Shown piece by piece: positions 60,901-64,000 of a stretch of DNA of 64,000 nt. Within the stretch, counting starts at the first letter, position 1; each line of letters starts with the position of its first letter. A model generated the notes under the pieces. That model was given only the letters and a program-made list of their open reading frames with translations. It did no database searches and was not told where the DNA came from. The stretch is from Apostichopus japonicus. Taxonomy: Eukaryota > Echinodermata > Holothuroidea > Aspidochirotida > Stichopodidae. The DNA is taken from positions 17,651,999-17,715,998 of the forward strand of contig NC_092565.1 in the NCBI RefSeq assembly GCF_037975245.1, in the 5' to 3' direction. Both the position numbers and the translations under genes were made by a program.

Positions 60901-63900
60901 ATCAAGACATTTACATGAGAGTACTAGAAATTCTGAAAATATTTGTTTTACCCACAAACGTGAACGTAACATTGTACATGGGTTGCATCATTGTTGTTTG
61001 TATTGAGCAAAGTCTGAACTTCATTGTGAAATTGGCCACATAGCTTGTTCTGTAATCCGAGAAATAATTTTCATCAATCCGATTGGAATAATAGATGTGA
61101 AACAAGAAAATATATTGTGGTTAAAATAATTAACTGAGATGTAACAAAATTAAAAGCTGGTAGAAAAGAGACAGAATATTGAAATTCTAACTTCTCTTAA
61201 AATCAATACCATTTCATCCTGTTAAACCGATCAATATTGTTATAGCATCTCTTCCATCGAACACAAATTTTTGATTTCCAAACTTCTCCATGTTAATATC
61301 AAATGTTTTGTAAAAAGAAGGTATGGATGCCATTGGATTACATTCCTACCTTCCTGAGTGTGAGAATGTTCAGTAGGAGAACTTAATAGGGAACATGAGA
61401 TGCTGGCATTTACATCGACTCTGGTACCGGGAAAGAGGCGCGGCCGATGTTTGAGTATTTAAAAGTGGCTGATATATAATAAAGATTCATTTGATAGCTA
61501 GTAGTTGATAGCACTTTCTCTTCTCTTTCTCTTCTAGTTTAAGACGGAGAAAGAAAAGGATGAAAACGAGAAAATTGAGCAACTTACTAAAGAACTGAAC
61601 GAGAGCCATGCAAACCTGAAGAAGGTAGGCAATATGTTACTCTCCTATTGTTAAGAGTAACAGCTGGTAAATAGAGGAATATTCAGAACTATTCATTCTA
61701 CTGTATTCTCTGCTTTATGTTTAATTACTGTATCAATAACTGTTTTATAACAAAATACCAGGTCTATGTTTTGCCATTCCCCCCCCCCCCACCCTACCCC
61801 TGGATAATGTCTAATATGTACAGATAACAGAAAGTCATTCAAACGTAGTGACTGTTTGAGTATTAAGCAGTCAGTGAAGGCAGCAGCAGTCTTCCCTTCA
61901 ACATGTACAGACAAAAACATACAGAATGGCAAAATGCTTAGTTTGTCTGTTTGGAGGTTGGAAAACAGAAGGGAGATTAATTTGGTTTCTTGTTACTTTA
62001 AAAAGTGACTTTTAATCTGGTAACATCTGTTGTCAGTCTTGGTAGGGGGTTTAGTTTCTACCATAAAAACCTGAAGTCCTCTTAATTTCTTTTCTATTCG
62101 CTCGTTCTTCCAGTTTAAGTCAGAGAAAGAAACGGAAAGTGAGGAGAAAATCGCTGCGCTCAGCAAGGAACTTGATGAGAGCCGTGCAGATTTGGAGAAG
62201 GTAGAAGCTGATTATTTTTAGGAGTGATTTGACTCATTTTAAAATAGAGTAACTACAGTATGGTTTGTGTATCAAAATTAACACTTGAATATCATAGCTG
62301 CTACTTTATAAGATCTGTGTAGAGGGGAATCTACAATATTTTATCGTATTACCAGATGTTTACAAGTCATGCAAACTGTCCTTCATATACCTCTTCAGGA
62401 AGGGAGGCAGGGGGGAGCAGGGTGGGGGCTGCAGGAGCAGAAGAGAGGTGAGGATGCCTCAAATCAGGTCCTATTCTTCCGTAATTCATGGCTTTCATCT
62501 CAATGTCTGATATTTCAGTTTAAGATGGAGATGGCTAACGGAAAAGATGAGAGAATTGCGGAACTTACTAAGGAACTCGATGAGAGTCATGCAAATTTAA
62601 AGAAGGTAATATTGTGTGTGAAATGTATTCTGTTGATTACTTTTTAAGTTAGTTTGAAAGTCACATGCTCTTATACAGCACATTGAGGAGACACATTTGT
62701 CTCATTGTTAGAGCACTTTATTGTCAGTATTTCCAAAATATAAGGTTTCCTTGGAAGTAAATAGAGAGGAATGTTTTGAAGTTTAGGCATCAGAGACACA
62801 CCTTACAATTTTGATAACAAAGTTCAGTTTAGTCACACTCAATTGCAAAAGCTTGGAGCCGTATCCCAGTTTTTTCTCCAAAATGAAATAGAGTTCTCAT
62901 TTTATTTGGTTATATATGCTAAAGCATGTGCACTCAAGTAATACTCTTTGGGTATTAAAGGTCGGTTCTAGCAGTTTGTTGATTCAGATAATAGTCACAT
63001 CCTCGACATCCTCTTCCAGTTTCAGATGGAGATAGCGAAGGGAACCAACCAACGGAATGAGATGGAGGCGACTGCCTCTGATGAAAGCCAAAAGTATCGA
63101 GACCAAATCAAGGTGAGCAATTCATCTTCTTCTCAGTTTTGAATTTCTTTTTTATTGTTGTACAATTTGCATAACTATGTTAGTAGGGAAAACTAAATAA
63201 TAAAAAATCCCACCTACAGCCAGACAGGTAGTAAATGTTTGACCTTGACCCAATGACCTGAATCCTCTTTGCTGTTTCTATGTGCGGCATCTCACCTTAA
63301 CAGGGAGCAGCTTAATTTCTGAGTTGGTTTGTTGTTAATAATTCTTCTTGATTACATCACAACAGGTCGGCCAGCAAAAACTGCACAAACTGGAATCTGA
63401 GAAGCAAGCTCTGGAGGAGGAACTGAAAGCTTCCAAGGAACTCCTGAAGACCTTCCAAGAGAGGTCTGACCACCAGAGGTCAGAGGTCACGCATCAATAC
63501 CAGGAACTAGAAAAGGTTTGAAAGTCTGAATGTTTAGTTGTACATGATGCAATACCAGTTACTTTTATACTAACAATCCTGTTTTTTTTAGAAGCCTGTT
63601 TGACAAGTGATTATAAGAAAGAAAGATGTTAGAGCCCAGTTTGCCTGGAATGAGTGATGAAGCATAATAGTGTAAATGAAGCTCATTGATAAATAATGAA
63701 TTAAAAAAGTAGAATATCAAGCAACAATTCGGTGAGTGAGATGAGTAAAACTATCTTTGAAAATTTGGAATATCTGTATCAAGTACAGGTTTTGTCAATG
63801 CACTCTAGATCCCATTGTTTAAGACAGTAGTTTGGTTGATGTTAAAAAAAAAAACAGGAAAAAAAGACTGTATTTGAAGGTTTTTGCAGTACTGGCAGTT

Positions 63901-64000
63901 CTTGTCACGTTCGGCTTTAAGTACAGGTTGTGGTCATATGAATGTAAGTATTGATAGGAACGTACTAATTAAACAAAGAGTACACTCATCTTGCAGACTT
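50768..64000 (+). CDS. KIF20B: Kinesin-6 motor protein (KIF20B-like), 3' end beyond window
   Basis: Coding exons: 50768-50998, 51900-52158, 52973-53169, 54558-54702, 54964-55185, 55406-55517, 56835-57056, 57830-57995, 58599-58907, 59274-59413, 59555-59723, 60548-60613, 61538-61624, 62114-62200, 62519-62605, 63020-63112, 63366-63515, and an 18th starting at 63997. All junctions are GT-AG and the joined frame is open for 914 codons. It is a plus-end microtubule motor of the MKLP2/MPP1 group, known to act at the central spindle and midbody in cytokinesis. P-loop GVTNAGKTYT, switch I SSRSH and switch II DLAGSER are intact, and the long kinesin-6 loop insertion is present. FAEIYNEYIYDLL, LLTLGKCI and LFQSFFLGKG favour KIF20B over KIF20A; the N-terminus (LSDEEDN...DIRKNL) resembles KIF20A. 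It may descend from the ancestor of both. Confidence 0.93.
51017..51095. repeat. Repeat pair flanking first kinesin coding exon, right copy
   Basis: Direct copy, with substitutions, of 50207-50290. It lies at the start of intron 1. Confidence 0.65.
58599..59723 (+). other. Kinesin neck and proximal stalk exons 9-11
   Basis: Exon 9 encodes a basic neck region followed by a strongly acidic run (DEEDEEEEEELDE). Exons 10-11 begin the coiled coil (VNVLKNELIEAKQQIR, then EVCEEMAKQL and ERLQEEKEIAEEVLEKRMEI). This aligns by eye with the post-motor stalk of human KIF20A and KIF20B. It ends with a basic patch (KKTHSKRPR), a possible nuclear localisation signal. Confidence 0.85.
60548..63112 (+). repeat. 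Tandemly duplicated coiled-coil exons (kinesin exons 12-16)
   Basis: Exons 13, 14 and 15 are each exactly 87 bases and flanked by phase-0 introns. Each encodes 29 residues of the form FKxE...EKIaeLtKELdESxAnLkK. Exon 12 (66 bases) is a shortened unit lacking the FK start, and exon 16 (93 bases) is a diverged unit (FQMEIAKG). Acceptors share CTTC(T/C)AG|TTT. Because every unit is phase 0, loss or gain would preserve the frame. Confidence 0.85.

Overview
The window is nuclear DNA of an animal. Its genes are split by GT-AG introns, and it holds a metazoan hair-cell/sensory gene family (clarin), a mitotic kinesin-6, decayed LINE and Penelope-like retroelements, and many short inverted-repeat elements whose ends read CGTAGCC and carry long C or G runs. 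That mix, with frequent TAGGCCTA-type words, suggests a marine invertebrate deuterostome, most likely an echinoderm. The taxon is inferred, not proven.

Region 1 (about 0.6-38.2 kb) is a repeatedly duplicated segment. Its core gene encodes an unusual protein: an N-terminal Cys-rich module, an LRAT-type (NlpC/P60 superfamily) domain, a glycine-zipper hydrophobic segment and a second LRAT-type domain. Two intact single-exon coding copies lie at 8583-10055 and 32103-33596. A third copy keeps only its N-terminus (6300-6626). At least seven decayed fragments lie between them, and four of these carry the same short inverted-repeat element at the same codon region. Decayed Penelope-like retroelements sit just upstream of the 6.3 kb and 32.1 kb copies. 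The flanks downstream of the two intact copies are also duplicated; copy 1 carries a 1.3 kb nested transposon insertion whose empty site is preserved in copy 2.

Region 2 (about 20-30 kb, interleaved with region 1) is mostly non-coding. It contains a 76-bp tandem array, a Penelope fragment, and a two-exon gene-like sequence (27173-28674) with Cys/His residues and an apparent nonsense codon.

Region 3 (38.2-50.7 kb) contains one minus-strand gene of three coding exons, a clarin-family four-transmembrane protein (41593-44309), flanked by long stretches with no recognisable gene.

Region 4 (50768 to the right edge) is a plus-strand kinesin-6 gene, closest by eye to KIF20B. Seventeen coding exons are complete and an 18th starts at the very edge. 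The motor domain is intact. The start of the coiled-coil stalk is built from tandemly duplicated 87-bp exons.

There are no bacterial-style operons. The genes have no evident functional relation, apart from the LRAT copies being members of one local family.
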